Of a DNA stretch of 64,000 bases, positions 1 through 7,818 are shown piece after piece. The notes beneath the pieces were generated by a model. That model saw nothing but the letters and a program-made list of their open reading frames with translations, searched no databases and was not told the origin of the DNA. The number at the start of each line of letters is the position of its first letter. Position 1 is the stretch's first letter. Made by a program: the position numbers and the translations under genes. This stretch comes from Agrobacterium larrymoorei (GTDB taxonomy: Bacteria > Pseudomonadota > Alphaproteobacteria > Rhizobiales > Rhizobiaceae): positions 808,501 to 872,500 of the forward strand of contig NZ_JAUTBL010000002.1 of NCBI RefSeq assembly GCF_030819275.1. The letters are read 5' to 3'.

Positions 1-30
1 CATTCCGACGCATTGAAGAAGGAGAATGTC

Positions 31-915
31 ATGACTGTCGATACTGCACCCCGTTCCACAACTTGGACCTATGTCGATGGTCAATGGCTTCCCGGCAATC
101 CTCCTTTGATCGGCCCGACTTCCCACGCCATGTGGCTCGCTTCGACGGTGTTCGATGGAGCGCGCTGGTTCGATGGTCTGGCACCCGATCTCGATCTGCA
201 TTGCCAGCGCGTCAACCGCTCCGCCGTCAATATGGGTATGAAGCCGACGATGACGCCGGAGGAGATCGAGCAACTGGCGCTGGAAGGCGTGAAGAAGTTC
301 GATGGCAATATGGCGATCTATATCAAGCCGATGTACTGGGCCGAGCATGGCATGCGCGGCTCTGTCGTTGCCCCCGATGCGGAATCGACACGCTTTGCAC
401 TCTGCCTTTTCGAGGCGCCGATGGATGCCGGCGTACCGCTAACCCTGACCGTCTCGCCGCTGCGCCGTCCTTCGCCGGAAACGGCCATGACGGATGCCAA
501 GGCTGGTAGCCTCTATCCCAATAGCGGTCGCGCCATCATCGAGGCCCGCTCGCGCGGCTTCGACAACGCGCTGATGCGCGACATGAATGGCAACGTTGCC
601 GAGTCAGCATCCTCCAACGTCTTCATGGTTAAGGACGGTATCGTCTACACGCCTGTCCCGAACCGCACCTTCCTGGCCGGGATCACCCGCTCGCGTGTCA
701 TGGTGCTGCTGCGCCAGGCCGGTTTCGATGTGCGTGAGACGACCCTCTCCGTCGAAGACTTCCAAAATGCGGACGAAATCTTCTGCTCGGGCAATTACTC
801 AAAGGTTTCCCCGGTCATCAAGCTTGACGATCGCGAACTTCAGGCTGGACTGGTGGCGCGCAAGGCTCTCGATCTCTACATGGACTGGGCAAAGTCGACA
901 GCGTCGGCGGAGTGA
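31..915 (+). CDS. Branched-chain amino acid aminotransferase (class IV PLP)
   Basis: The protein has 294 residues and matches fold-type IV PLP aminotransferases of the BCAT group, which move the amino group between Leu/Ile/Val and 2-oxoglutarate in the cytosol. The expected PLP-lysine region is seen as TDAKAGSLYPNSGRA, followed by the NVAESASSNVF stretch typical of the family. ATG at 31 is preferred over an upstream TTG at 13 because GAAGGAG lies just before it. A D-amino-acid transaminase or aminodeoxychorismate lyase role cannot be excluded from sequence alone, but the length and motifs fit BCAT best. The gene stands alone, with an unrelated ORF downstream. Confidence 0.85.
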   Translation: MTVDTAPRSTTWTYVDGQWLPGNPPLIGPTSHAMWLASTVFDGARWFDGLAPDLDLHCQRVNRSAVNMGMKPTMTPEEIEQLALEGVKKFDGNMAIYIKPMYWAEHGMRGSVVAPDAESTRFALCLFEAPMDAGVPLTLTVSPLRRPSPETAMTDAKAGSLYPNSGRAIIEARSRGFDNALMRDMNGNVAESASSNVFMVKDGIVYTPVPNRTFLAGITRSRVMVLLRQAGFDVRETTLSVEDFQNADEIFCSGNYSKVSPVIKLDDRELQAGLVARKALDLYMDWAKSTASAE

Positions 916-1006
916 CGTACGCAATTCTTTGTTTGCCGATGCCGGTCTTCGCTGAAAGCCAGTGACCTGGTTCCGCATGGCTTACTTTTGGCTCAGGGAT
1001 CGAGCG

Positions 1007-1447
1007 ATGATCAGCATAAATTGGGACATGGTGTCGGCTTTAGCTAACGTGGTGATGGCGATCACCGCAGTAGTCGCTGCAGCTTATGCATTGCTGCAAT
1101 ATCGCGCTTCAACTCGAATTCAAGAATTGGAGCAGATCAATAGCATCTACAAGTCCACGGTTGATGTTATGTCCAAAGCGTCGACGGGAAAGTTGGGATT
1201 TGCGGAAATAAAGTTAGTGATAGATCATCTTGAGCTCCAAGAGAGGAGGATAGAAAACGGTCTTCTCACTAAACGTGCGGTGGAATTCTATAGGGATGCT
1301 ATGTCGATCAATGATCAATTCGTAGATATCCCGGATGAGAATTTGAAGGTCATCAGGGCGGTGCTAACAGCGGATCTAAGGGGGTACCGCCATATTATTA
1401 AAGCCCTAAAGAAAAATTCAAAAACTTCCTACATCATAGATTGGTGA
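1007..1447 (+). CDS. Hypothetical membrane-anchored protein, probably acquired
   Basis: This is a protein of about 146 residues that I do not recognise. A hydrophobic segment (roughly residues 10-30, NVVMAITAVVAAAYALLQY) is followed by a charged, helical cytoplasmic-looking domain. ATG at 1007 is chosen; a GTG at 962 is also in frame. Base composition is clearly more AT-rich than the neighbours (ATT, AAA, TTA and AGA codons are frequent), which suggests horizontal acquisition. Its 3' end overlaps the convergent LysR gene by 14 bp. The architecture (one TM plus a helical domain) recalls small phage-defence or exclusion accessory proteins, but no motif supports a function. Confidence 0.55.
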   Translation: MISINWDMVSALANVVMAITAVVAAAYALLQYRASTRIQELEQINSIYKSTVDVMSKASTGKLGFAEIKLVIDHLELQERRIENGLLTKRAVEFYRDAMSINDQFVDIPDENLKVIRAVLTADLRGYRHIIKALKKNSKTSYIIDW

Positions 1448-2342
1448 CCTGAATTAGCTCCTGTCTTGCGACCTCGACCACCGCATCCGTCAGTGCCTTT
1501 AGCCGATCGGCAGCCAGCCGGTTGACCTGCCAGAACAGCGGGACGTCCAGTGGCGTTCCGGCCACCAGTTCCACCAGTCGTCCATCCGCCAGATGATTTC
1601 GCACCAGAAGCGCCGGGTTCATGCCCCAGCCCATGCCGAGCAGCGCGGCATCCACGAAGCTTTGGGTGGAGGGTAGCCAGTGAGTTGGGTGGACGATGGA
1701 CGTGCCGAAAACCTGGCTGATCCATTGCTGCTGGAGACGGTCTTTCTGGTTGAAGGTGAGGGCAGGAGCTTGCGCGAGGCCCGCCTTAGTCACGCCATCG
1801 AAAAAGTACGTGTTGATGAACTCCGGGCTTGCTGTTGCGTGGTAGCGTAGAAAGCCGAGTGGAGTGACGCGGCAGCCCTGGATCGGCTTCTCCAGGCTCG
1901 TCACCGCTGCGAGCACCCGTCCGCGCTGAAGCCACTCCGCCGTGTGATCCTGATCGTCCACCGCCACGTTCAGGAGAAAGCCTGACTGATGTGTGAAAGC
2001 GGAAACTGCCCGCAGGAACCAGGTGCCAAGACTGTCGGCATTGGTTGCGATGTGTAGCGTCACGCGGCTGTTGGCTTTGTCGGACGAGAGAAGAGCGGGA
2101 AGCTGGCTGAAGAGTTCAGACTCCAGCATCCCCACATGCTCCATGTGGCGGCAGACCCACGCGCCCTTTTCCGTAGCCATACAGGGATTGCCACGCAGGA
2201 TGAGAACGGCGCCCAGCCGCTCCTCAAGCTGCTTGACCCTTTGAGAGATGGCCGATGGCGTCACATGCAGAGCAAGTGCCGCCTTTTCGAAGTTGCCGGT
2301 CTGCACCACCATTGCCACCGCACGAAGCGCTGCATAGTCCAT
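1434..2342 (-). CDS. LysR-family regulator, ArgP/LysG type
   Basis: This 302-residue LysR-type regulator starts with a winged HTH (MDYAALRAVAMVVQTGNFEK..., APSAISQRVKQLEERLG-type core) and continues with a substrate-binding domain. ArgP/LysG proteins sense lysine or arginine and activate an exporter. The gene is divergent from the LysE-family exporter at 2434, with about 90 bp between them. That is the classical lysG-lysE arrangement, so the exporter is its likely target. Length is normal for the family. Confidence 0.85.
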   Translation of the reverse strand: MDYAALRAVAMVVQTGNFEKAALALHVTPSAISQRVKQLEERLGAVLILRGNPCMATEKGAWVCRHMEHVGMLESELFSQLPALLSSDKANSRVTLHIATNADSLGTWFLRAVSAFTHQSGFLLNVAVDDQDHTAEWLQRGRVLAAVTSLEKPIQGCRVTPLGFLRYHATASPEFINTYFFDGVTKAGLAQAPALTFNQKDRLQQQWISQVFGTSIVHPTHWLPSTQSFVDAALLGMGWGMNPALLVRNHLADGRLVELVAGTPLDVPLFWQVNRLAADRLKALTDAVVEVARQELIQVTNL

Positions 2343-2433
2343 AGAATTAGCTCTGCTTAATCGAGGTAAGTATCTTTAACTGGATTAAACTGATGCCGCT
2401 ACCTATTCGATGCTTGGACTGAAGGGGCATCCT

Positions 2434-3042
2434 ATGAATTTTTCGGTATATCTCACAGGTTTCACCATGGGTATGACGCTGATCGTGGCGATCGGCGCGC
2501 AGAATGCGTTCGTGCTGCGCCAAGGTCTTCGCGGCGATCATATCTTCGCCGTTTGCTTGGCGTGCGCGCTTTCCGATGCAATCCTCATCACCATCGGCGT
2601 GACGGCCTTCCGGCAGATCGCCACCATCATGCCGGCAATCGAGCCAGCTATGCGCTATGCGGGTGCTGCATTTCTGCTGTGGTATGGCGCAAAGAGCCTG
2701 CAATCGGCACTCCGTTCCTCAGAGGCTTTGGCCGCTGCATCCGGCAGGGTTACGTCCTTTGCTCCGACGCTTCTGACCTGTCTGGCGCTGACATGGCTGA
2801 ACCCGCATGTCTATCTCGACACCGTCGTTTTGATCGGCACGATCTCGACCCAGTTCCCAGGCAAGGAAGCGGTCTTCGGTGCAGGCGCCGCCACAGCGTC
2901 ATGGGTCTTCTTCTTCTCACTTGGCTATGGTGCGCGCTGGTTGCGTCCCGTGTTTGCCAATCCGTCTGCGTGGCGCATTCTGGAAGGTGTCATTGCGCTT
3001 GTTATGTGGCTGATCGCGCTGACGCTTCTGACTGGCGCTTGA
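2434..3042 (+). CDS. LysE-family amino-acid exporter (ArgO/LysE)
   Basis: This is a 202-residue inner-membrane protein with about six hydrophobic segments. Near the N terminus it carries the LysE signature (GMTLIVAIGAQNAFVLRQGL), and further on TWLNPHVYLDTVVLIG, which is highly characteristic of LysE/ArgO. It should export basic amino acids. ATG at 2434 (MNFSVYL) is chosen over 2410 because homology-like sequence begins there. It is divergent from the ArgP/LysG-type regulator. Its 3' end overlaps the convergent LysR gene by 41 bp. Confidence 0.88.
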   Translation: MNFSVYLTGFTMGMTLIVAIGAQNAFVLRQGLRGDHIFAVCLACALSDAILITIGVTAFRQIATIMPAIEPAMRYAGAAFLLWYGAKSLQSALRSSEALAAASGRVTSFAPTLLTCLALTWLNPHVYLDTVVLIGTISTQFPGKEAVFGAGAATASWVFFFSLGYGARWLRPVFANPSAWRILEGVIALVMWLIALTLLTGA

Positions 3043-3901
3043 GGGCAGCGACAAAGGTGCGGAGCGGGGCCGTCATGTACTTGTCGCGCCTGAGCGCCAG
3101 CGCGAGATCACGTTCCAGCTTAGGCACAAGCGAGCGCGTCTGCAGTGCAGTCGACGTGGCATCACGAACGGCCATGGCGGGCACGACAGCAACACCGAGG
3201 CCTGCCTCGACCAGTGTCTTCAGCGCCTCCACGCTACCAAGTTCCATGACGGGCTGAACGCGTCTGCCGGTGCCTTTCAGCCATCCGTCAACGAGCTTTC
3301 GGGTGTTGCCGCCCTGATAGAGCAGCAAGGCTTGGGCACAGAGATAATCAGCATCGATATGGGCCGGAACGTCCGTAGCATCAGGTGGAAAGATCGCGAC
3401 CAGTTCTTCGCGAAGAACCTCGCGCAGATCGAGGCTTCGACCGGTGACCGGGAGTGTGACGATCGCCGCGTCGATCTCGTTGTTTTCGAGAAGGCGAATG
3501 ATATCCGGGGTGTTGCCGGTTTCCACCCGAATTTCGACGCCGGGCATGAGATGACGGATCTCTCGCAATATCGTCGGCAGGAAATAGATCAGCGCCGTCG
3601 CGCCAGTGCCGATGCGCAAACGCCCACTCTGGCCGCTTCGATGCGGGGCGACGGTCTCGATGGCCTGAGACACCTCGTCGGCAATGCGTCTCGCATGGAT
3701 CAGAAGATCGCGCCCCGCCGAGGTTGGCTGTGCCCGACGTCCAACCCGTTCGATCAGCCGAACGCCAAGCTGCTTTTCGAGCAGCCGAATGTGGAGGCTG
3801 ATGGCAGGCTGCGTCAGCCCGGCCTTTTCGGCCGCTGCGGAAAAACTCCCAAGATCCGCAACATCGATGAAGCTCTTCAACTGCCGGAGGTCAAAATCCA
3901 T
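3002..3901 (-). CDS. LysR-family transcriptional regulator
   Basis: This 299-residue regulator has an N-terminal HTH (MDFDLRQLKSFIDVADLGS..., LTQPAISLHIRLLEKQLG) and a C-terminal substrate-binding fold ending around TAPLRTFVAALKR. The start at 3901 gives the canonical LysR N terminus; the reading frame is open 56 codons further upstream but that part looks non-coding. It is divergent from the GNAT gene at 4005 (about 100 bp apart), which suggests it controls that gene. The effector is unknown. Confidence 0.8.
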   Translation of the reverse strand: MDFDLRQLKSFIDVADLGSFSAAAEKAGLTQPAISLHIRLLEKQLGVRLIERVGRRAQPTSAGRDLLIHARRIADEVSQAIETVAPHRSGQSGRLRIGTGATALIYFLPTILREIRHLMPGVEIRVETGNTPDIIRLLENNEIDAAIVTLPVTGRSLDLREVLREELVAIFPPDATDVPAHIDADYLCAQALLLYQGGNTRKLVDGWLKGTGRRVQPVMELGSVEALKTLVEAGLGVAVVPAMAVRDATSTALQTRSLVPKLERDLALALRRDKYMTAPLRTFVAALKRQSEASARSAT

Positions 3902-4004
3902 ATCAAAGAAATCCTTATGTCTTGCATAAGATCTATAACCTTTATTTTGATATGTCGCTGGTGCAGATTGCGGTGAGCCGCATACCCCTTCAGGACATTC
4001 CGAA

Positions 4005-4547
4005 ATGACCTCGCCTACAAAAGCCGCCATGATTATCCGCCCCTGTGAAGAGCGCGATATCGTCTCCATAGTCGAAATCTACCGCGACGCCGTTCTCCAT
4101 GGCAGTGCCAGCTTTGAAATCGAGCCGCCCACAGCTGACATCATGCGTGAACGCCGGGCGACACTCCTTGCCGGTGGCTTCCCCTATATCGTTGCTGAGA
4201 TGGAAGGCACGGTTGTCGGTTATGCCTATGCAGGACCGCACCGCGCGCGCCCGGCCTATGGTGCGACGGTCGAGGACTCCATCTATGTCGATCCAAACCG
4301 AAAGGGTTCAGGCATTGGGAAGACCCTGCTGCTGGCGCTCATCGAAGAGGCAACGGCGAGAGGGTTCCGCCAGATGGTGGCGGTGGTTGGCGACTCCGAG
4401 AACGTCGCATCTGTCGGGGTGCATCGCGCTGTAGGCTTCGAGAGGGTGGGCACGCTGAAATCGGTAGGCTGGAAGCACGGCCGCTGGCTGGATATCGTTC
4501 TCATGCAGCGACCGCTTGGTGAGGCGGACACGACGCCTAGGTTCTAA
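4005..4547 (+). CDS. GNAT acetyltransferase, phosphinothricin acetyltransferase-like
   Basis: The protein has 180 residues (172 if ATG 4029 is used). It matches the Pat/Bar/YncA group of GNAT enzymes: IIRPCEERDIVSIVEIYRDAV at the start, SASFEIEPP, and the acetyl-CoA loop PNRKGSGIGKTLL. Enzymes of this group N-acetylate small amines such as phosphinothricin or methionine sulfoximine. The real substrate is not known. It is divergent from a LysR regulator, which probably regulates it. Confidence 0.8.
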   Translation: MTSPTKAAMIIRPCEERDIVSIVEIYRDAVLHGSASFEIEPPTADIMRERRATLLAGGFPYIVAEMEGTVVGYAYAGPHRARPAYGATVEDSIYVDPNRKGSGIGKTLLLALIEEATARGFRQMVAVVGDSENVASVGVHRAVGFERVGTLKSVGWKHGRWLDIVLMQRPLGEADTTPRF

Positions 4548-4565
4548 AGCACGGTCCAAGCAAGC

Positions 4566-4651
4566 GCGTGCAGCGGTTTTGCGATGATGACACGCGATAA
4601 AACAAGGACCTGAAGCGTTAGAAGCGAAACTGAAAGATCGCGACGCGCTTC
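4566..4651 (-). repeat. Rhizobial intergenic repeat, copy 1
   Basis: About 85 bp between two genes closely match, in inverted orientation, the sequence at 59394-59480. Shared blocks include GTGCAGCGGTTTTGCGAT, GCGATAAAACAAGGACCT and CTGAAAGATCGCGAC. Both copies sit just after a gene's 3' end. It looks like one of the short mosaic intergenic repeats of rhizobia; strand is assigned relative to the second copy. Confidence 0.75.
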
Positions 4652-4656
4652 AGCTC

Positions 4657-4995
4657 TCAGGGCTTGGTAGAGCCCGGCAGCTCGACTTTTACGGAATCGG
4701 CTGACAGCTCGCTTCCAAGCTCTACGGCCTTGGTCTTCTTGTCGTAGACGCAGATATGACTGATCGTTGCGTCTGCTCCCTTCGCCTTTCCGGTCAGGAT
4801 TGCGAGGCCGTAATTCTCGCTTCCTGTCGGATCGACGACGGCCTTTGCGTCATCCATCAGCCTCGCACCCGCATCGAGGCATTTTGCCTGCACGTCGGCG
4901 ACGAACGCTTCCCAGGCGTTGTCGGACGATGCGGCTGCGGGTAACGCCACCAAGGATGCCATGATCAAAAACAAAGCCTGTCGTTTCATTGCCAT
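4657..4995 (-). CDS. Small secreted protein of unknown function
   Basis: The protein has about 112 residues with a clear Sec signal peptide (MKRQALFLIMASLVALPAAA), so it is exported to the periplasm. The mature part has no motif I recognise; it contains two cysteines (AKCLDAG and SHICVYD) that could pair. Start is ATG 4995 or 4989; the longer upstream reading lacks signal-peptide logic. It is divergent from sodB. Confidence 0.6.
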   Translation of the reverse strand: MAMKRQALFLIMASLVALPAAASSDNAWEAFVADVQAKCLDAGARLMDDAKAVVDPTGSENYGLAILTGKAKGADATISHICVYDKKTKAVELGSELSADSVKVELPGSTKP

Positions 4996-5214
4996 GCCCT
5001 TTCGATAGTCTCTTGCAGGATCAGCCGAACGGATCGCTCGGAATTGGTACGGCAAACTGGGTCGCAATCATGTTTTTGAAGAGGCGCGAGAGGAATTTTC
5101 TCTTTTGCTGGAACATTTTGATAATTCACTGGTTGCCTGAATTGACAGCTGATCCTATGGTCCGCGCACAAGGTTTCAAGGAGCGGCCCAGCCGCTGCAA
5201 CAAGGAGTAAAACC

Positions 5215-5817
5215 ATGGCCTTTGAACTTCCCGAACTCCCCTATGATTACGATGCGCTCGCGCCTTACATGTCGCGCGAAACGCTGGAGTTTCACCACGA
5301 CAAGCACCACAAGGCCTATGTGGACAACGGCAACAAGCTGGCTGCGGAAGCCGGTCTTTCCGACCTGTCGCTTGAAGAAGTGGTCAAGAAGTCCTTCGGT
5401 ACCAATGCCGGTCTGTTCAACAATGCTGCCCAGCATTACAACCACGTCCATTTCTGGAAGTGGATGAAGAAGGACGGCGGCGGCAACAAGCTGCCCGGCA
5501 AGCTCGAACAGGCGATCGCCTCCGATCTCGGCGGTTACGACAAGTTCAAGGCGGATTTCATCGCAGCCGGCACCACGCAGTTCGGCTCCGGCTGGGCTTG
5601 GCTTTCGGTCAAGAACGGCAAGCTTGAAATCTCCAAGACCCCGAACGGTGAAAACCCGCTGGTCCACGGCGCAGAGCCGATCCTTGGCGTCGACGTATGG
5701 GAACACTCCTACTATATCGACTACCGCAACCTGCGTCCGAAGTACCTCGAAGCCTTCGTCGATAATCTCATCAACTGGGATTACGTCTTGGAGCGCTACG
5801 AAGCCGCCTCCAAGTAA
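5215..5817 (+). CDS. sodB: Superoxide dismutase, Fe/Mn family
   Basis: This is a 200-residue cytosolic superoxide dismutase that converts superoxide to oxygen and hydrogen peroxide. Metal ligands are visible: His in LEFHHDKHHKAYVD, His in AAQHYNHVHFW, and Asp/His in GVDVWEHSYYIDY. Length is standard. A strong ribosome site (AAGGAG) precedes the ATG, and a rho-independent terminator follows the gene. Whether the metal is Fe or Mn cannot be decided by eye. Confidence 0.93.
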   Translation: MAFELPELPYDYDALAPYMSRETLEFHHDKHHKAYVDNGNKLAAEAGLSDLSLEEVVKKSFGTNAGLFNNAAQHYNHVHFWKWMKKDGGGNKLPGKLEQAIASDLGGYDKFKADFIAAGTTQFGSGWAWLSVKNGKLEISKTPNGENPLVHGAEPILGVDVWEHSYYIDYRNLRPKYLEAFVDNLINWDYVLERYEAASK

Positions 5818-5842
5818 TTTTCCGATTCGATCGGATAAGCAG

Positions 5843-5868
5843 CACCCGGCCTTCGCGCCGGGTGTTTT
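5843..5868 (+). terminator. Rho-independent terminator after sodB
   Basis: Perfect 8-bp arms (CACCCGGC / GCCGGGTG) enclose a CTTCGC loop and are followed by TTTT. It lies 26 bp past the sodB stop. Confidence 0.85.
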
Positions 5869-5968
5869 GCTTTATGGCTTCTTGCCGCTCCTGCAGGCGC
5901 CATAAGGCTTCGCCTTCTATTATGGCTGTCACACCGCTGTCATGCGGCGCTCTTAAGCGGTAGCGATC

Positions 5969-6817
5969 ATGACAGACACACCCGCCGCACCGCTCTTTTC
6001 CTTCGGCATCGTCGCCGACCCGCAATATGCCGATATCCCCGCTCGGCCGGAGATGAATCGATTTTACGCGGAGAGTACCAGAAAGCTGGCGGATGCGATC
6101 TTGACCTTCAATCAGGAGGAACTGGCTTTCGTTGTCACCCTCGGCGACCTGATCGACCGCGGCTGGGAGAGCTTTGACGCGATCCTTGGCTGTTACGATC
6201 AACTCAAGCATCGCTCCATATTGCTTCCCGGCAACCACGACTTCGCTGTCGAGCAGGAGCATTTGCCGAAGGTTCACGAGCGGCTCGGCATGCCGGCGAA
6301 ATGGTATGACTTCACTCTCGGCGAATTCCGCTTCATCGTGCTCGACGGCAACGATGTCAGCACCTTTGCACCTCCGCTCGGCGATCCGCGGCGCGAGCTT
6401 GCCAAGGCCCGCCTGGATGCGCTGCGCGAGGCTGGCGCCTTGAATGCCCAAGACTGGAACGGCTCATTCAGCGACGAACAGCTGGCTTGGCTGCGGGCAA
6501 CGCTTGCCAAGGCCGATGCCATGCACGAGCAGGTCGTGCTCTTCTGCCATTATCCCCTCTATCCCGAAAACGCGCATAATATGTGGGATGCGCCAGACCT
6601 GCTGAAACTGCTGGCCGCACATCACAGCGTCAAGGCGTGGTTCTGCGGGCATAATCACGACGGCAATTACGGCGTGATCGGCAATACCCATTTCGTCAAT
6701 ATCAAGGGCATGGTGGACACGCTGGACCACAACACCTTTGCGATCGCCGATGTCTATGTGGACCGCATCTCTCTGCGTGGTTTTGGCCGGGAGACAAGCC
6801 GTACTCTGGTGTTCTGA
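5969..6817 (+). CDS. Calcineurin-like metallophosphoesterase
   Basis: This 282-residue protein carries all the metallophosphoesterase blocks in order: IVADPQYAD (D-x-Q variant of D-x-H), TLGDLIDRG, LPGNHD, FCHYPL and GHNHDGN. It resembles the ADP-ribose/CDP-alcohol phosphatase (ADPRibase-Mn) branch of the family. No signal peptide is seen. The prophage target duplication begins 18 bp after its stop codon, so insertion did not break it. Confidence 0.85.
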   Translation: MTDTPAAPLFSFGIVADPQYADIPARPEMNRFYAESTRKLADAILTFNQEELAFVVTLGDLIDRGWESFDAILGCYDQLKHRSILLPGNHDFAVEQEHLPKVHERLGMPAKWYDFTLGEFRFIVLDGNDVSTFAPPLGDPRRELAKARLDALREAGALNAQDWNGSFSDEQLAWLRATLAKADAMHEQVVLFCHYPLYPENAHNMWDAPDLLKLLAAHHSVKAWFCGHNHDGNYGVIGNTHFVNIKGMVDTLDHNTFAIADVYVDRISLRGFGRETSRTLVF

Positions 6818-6834
6818 CGTCGTTTCTCCCGTCA

Positions 6835-6839
6835 TTTCC
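6835..6839. repeat. 5-bp target duplication, left copy (TTTCC)
   Basis: TTTCC immediately precedes the left terminus TGT at 6840, and the same five bases follow the right terminus ACA at 46984-46988. A 5-bp duplication is what phage Mu makes. The wider identity CATTTCC is compatible with a 7-bp duplication ending in CA, but TGT...ACA ends favour 5 bp. Confidence 0.85.
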
Positions 6840-6848
6840 TGTAGGGGG

Positions 6849-6864
6849 GTGTTACCTTCTGGAC
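6849..6864 (+). other. Transposase end-binding site L1
   Basis: GTGTTACCTTCTGGAC lies 10-25 bp from the left end, exactly mirroring R1 at the right end (GCGCAGCCTTCTGGAC). By analogy with Mu this is the outermost MuA site; binding itself is inferred. Confidence 0.75.
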
Positions 6865-6982
6865 ACGAGCCATCCGGCCACCCATCCCCACAAGTGCCTA
6901 TGAAATAAGGGGATTTAGGGCTGGGGCTCTAACGGCGGCGGGCAGGACGATGAAAGCAACCTAGCAAAAGCGCCAATAAACC

Positions 6983-6998
6983 GCGCATTCTTCTGGAC
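6983..6998 (+). other. Transposase end-binding site L2
   Basis: GCGCATTCTTCTGGAC matches the R1 and L1 sequences. It lies 134 bp inside L1 and 22 bp before L3. In Mu the left end likewise has one terminal site and an internal pair. Confidence 0.7.
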
Positions 6999-7004
6999 AG
7001 ATTC

Positions 7005-7020
7005 GCGCATTCTTCTCGCA
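7005..7020 (+). other. Transposase end-binding site L3 with adjacent half repeat
   Basis: GCGCATTCTTCTCGCA starts 22 bp after L2, two helical turns. A further degenerate copy, CGCATTGTTCTG, starts 11 bp later at 7017. The 22-bp spacing equals that of the R1-R2 pair at the other end. Confidence 0.6.
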
Positions 7021-7314
7021 TTGTTCTGCCAATCGTGCTGACAAGAACAACATTTTGAAAACAATATAGAAAATTTCTTGCAGTGAGGCGCGGTAAGGCC
7101 GAGAGCGTTGTAAGCAGGACCGTGCAAGCCATTTCCGGCTCACACGCGCAATCGCTCAAACTGTAAAATTTGCTGACGGTTCGGCGCTGAACTTTACTGT
7201 TCGCGTAAGTCTATGAACTTATTAAGATATTCGATCGAAACTAGGAGGCGCTCGGGTTTTCGAACAGTAAAGCGCGGATCGGTGCTGCTTTCCGTTAGAA
7301 ATTTGATATCGGAC
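7021..7314. other. Left-end region without a convincing gene
   Basis: From the left end to 7314 (about 475 bp) I see no credible coding sequence. It holds the L1-L3 sites and copies of the dispersed heptamer at 6928 and 7293. Short frames here are AT-rich and lack ribosome sites. A leftward transcript from the repressor operon would end in this area. Confidence 0.5.
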
Positions 7315-7818
7315 CTAATATGCCGACCCTGCGCAGTAGTTGGCTTTGAGGAACTTGATGGCTTTCCGCACCCGGTTTTCAGGCGCGGTCATCTCCGCCG
7401 AAATCAAGGCAGTCGAATTGCAGCTGCCATCACTCCCTTTGATGGCGCACTTGCCAGCGAAACTAAGTAAGCCGTTGCCCAGGGTGAACGTGATATCCCC
7501 GACCTTTGAAAAATCGTAGATTGCCTTACGTTCTTTTGCTGGCGACGAGTGGACAATCACTTCAAACTGACAGTTTTCTAATTTCCTAACGGTCGCTTGA
7601 TCTAACTCCAGCTGCCCACTCGGCGAAACTAAGTAGGTGGCCGGAGACGAGCTTGTTTGCTCTACAGTCGCGACGACCGTTCCGCCTTGAACGATTTTTC
7701 GACCGTCCTCTAAGCCGTATAAAATAAAGGATACGGTTTCTTCTGCCGTCTGCGAAAAGGCGGGCGATACGCTGGCGGTCAGTGAAGCGACGACTACGAT
7801 GGGTTTGATAAGGTTCAT
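7315..7818 (-). CDS. Secreted prophage moron protein of unknown function
   Basis: The protein has 167 residues with a Sec signal peptide (MNLIKPIVVVASLTASVSPA, cut near FSQT), so it is predicted periplasmic. The mature part has four cysteines (NCQF, GKCAI, GSCNS, NYCAG) that could make two disulfides. It starts within the last codons of the repressor gene (ATGA overlap) and shares its direction, so it should be expressed in the lysogen. No family is recognised. Position and export suggest lysogenic conversion, for example superinfection exclusion or an envelope change; this is inference. Confidence 0.65.
   Translation of the reverse strand: MNLIKPIVVVASLTASVSPAFSQTAEETVSFILYGLEDGRKIVQGGTVVATVEQTSSSPATYLVSPSGQLELDQATVRKLENCQFEVIVHSSPAKERKAIYDFSKVGDITFTLGNGLLSFAGKCAIKGSDGSCNSTALISAEMTAPENRVRKAIKFLKANYCAGSAY

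Noticed and set aside
4617..4623. Host copy of CGTTAGA as part of the dispersed motif
   Set aside because: It lies in the intergenic repeat, and the other repeat copy does not keep the heptamer, so it is a chance match.
6951..6982. Alternative left end at the TG of TGAAAGC
   Set aside because: No matching right terminus or target duplication. The TGT end at 6840 gives a gap-free inverted repeat and a TTTCC duplication.
6983..7027. Short direct repeats resembling a mini CRISPR
   Set aside because: The units are spaced 22 and 11 bp, match the opposite prophage end in inverted form, and have no spacer-length intervals; transposase sites explain them.
7213..7470. Plus-strand ORF near the left end
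   Set aside because: It overlaps the 3' end of the secreted moron gene in antisense and has no ribosome site or recognisable protein pattern.
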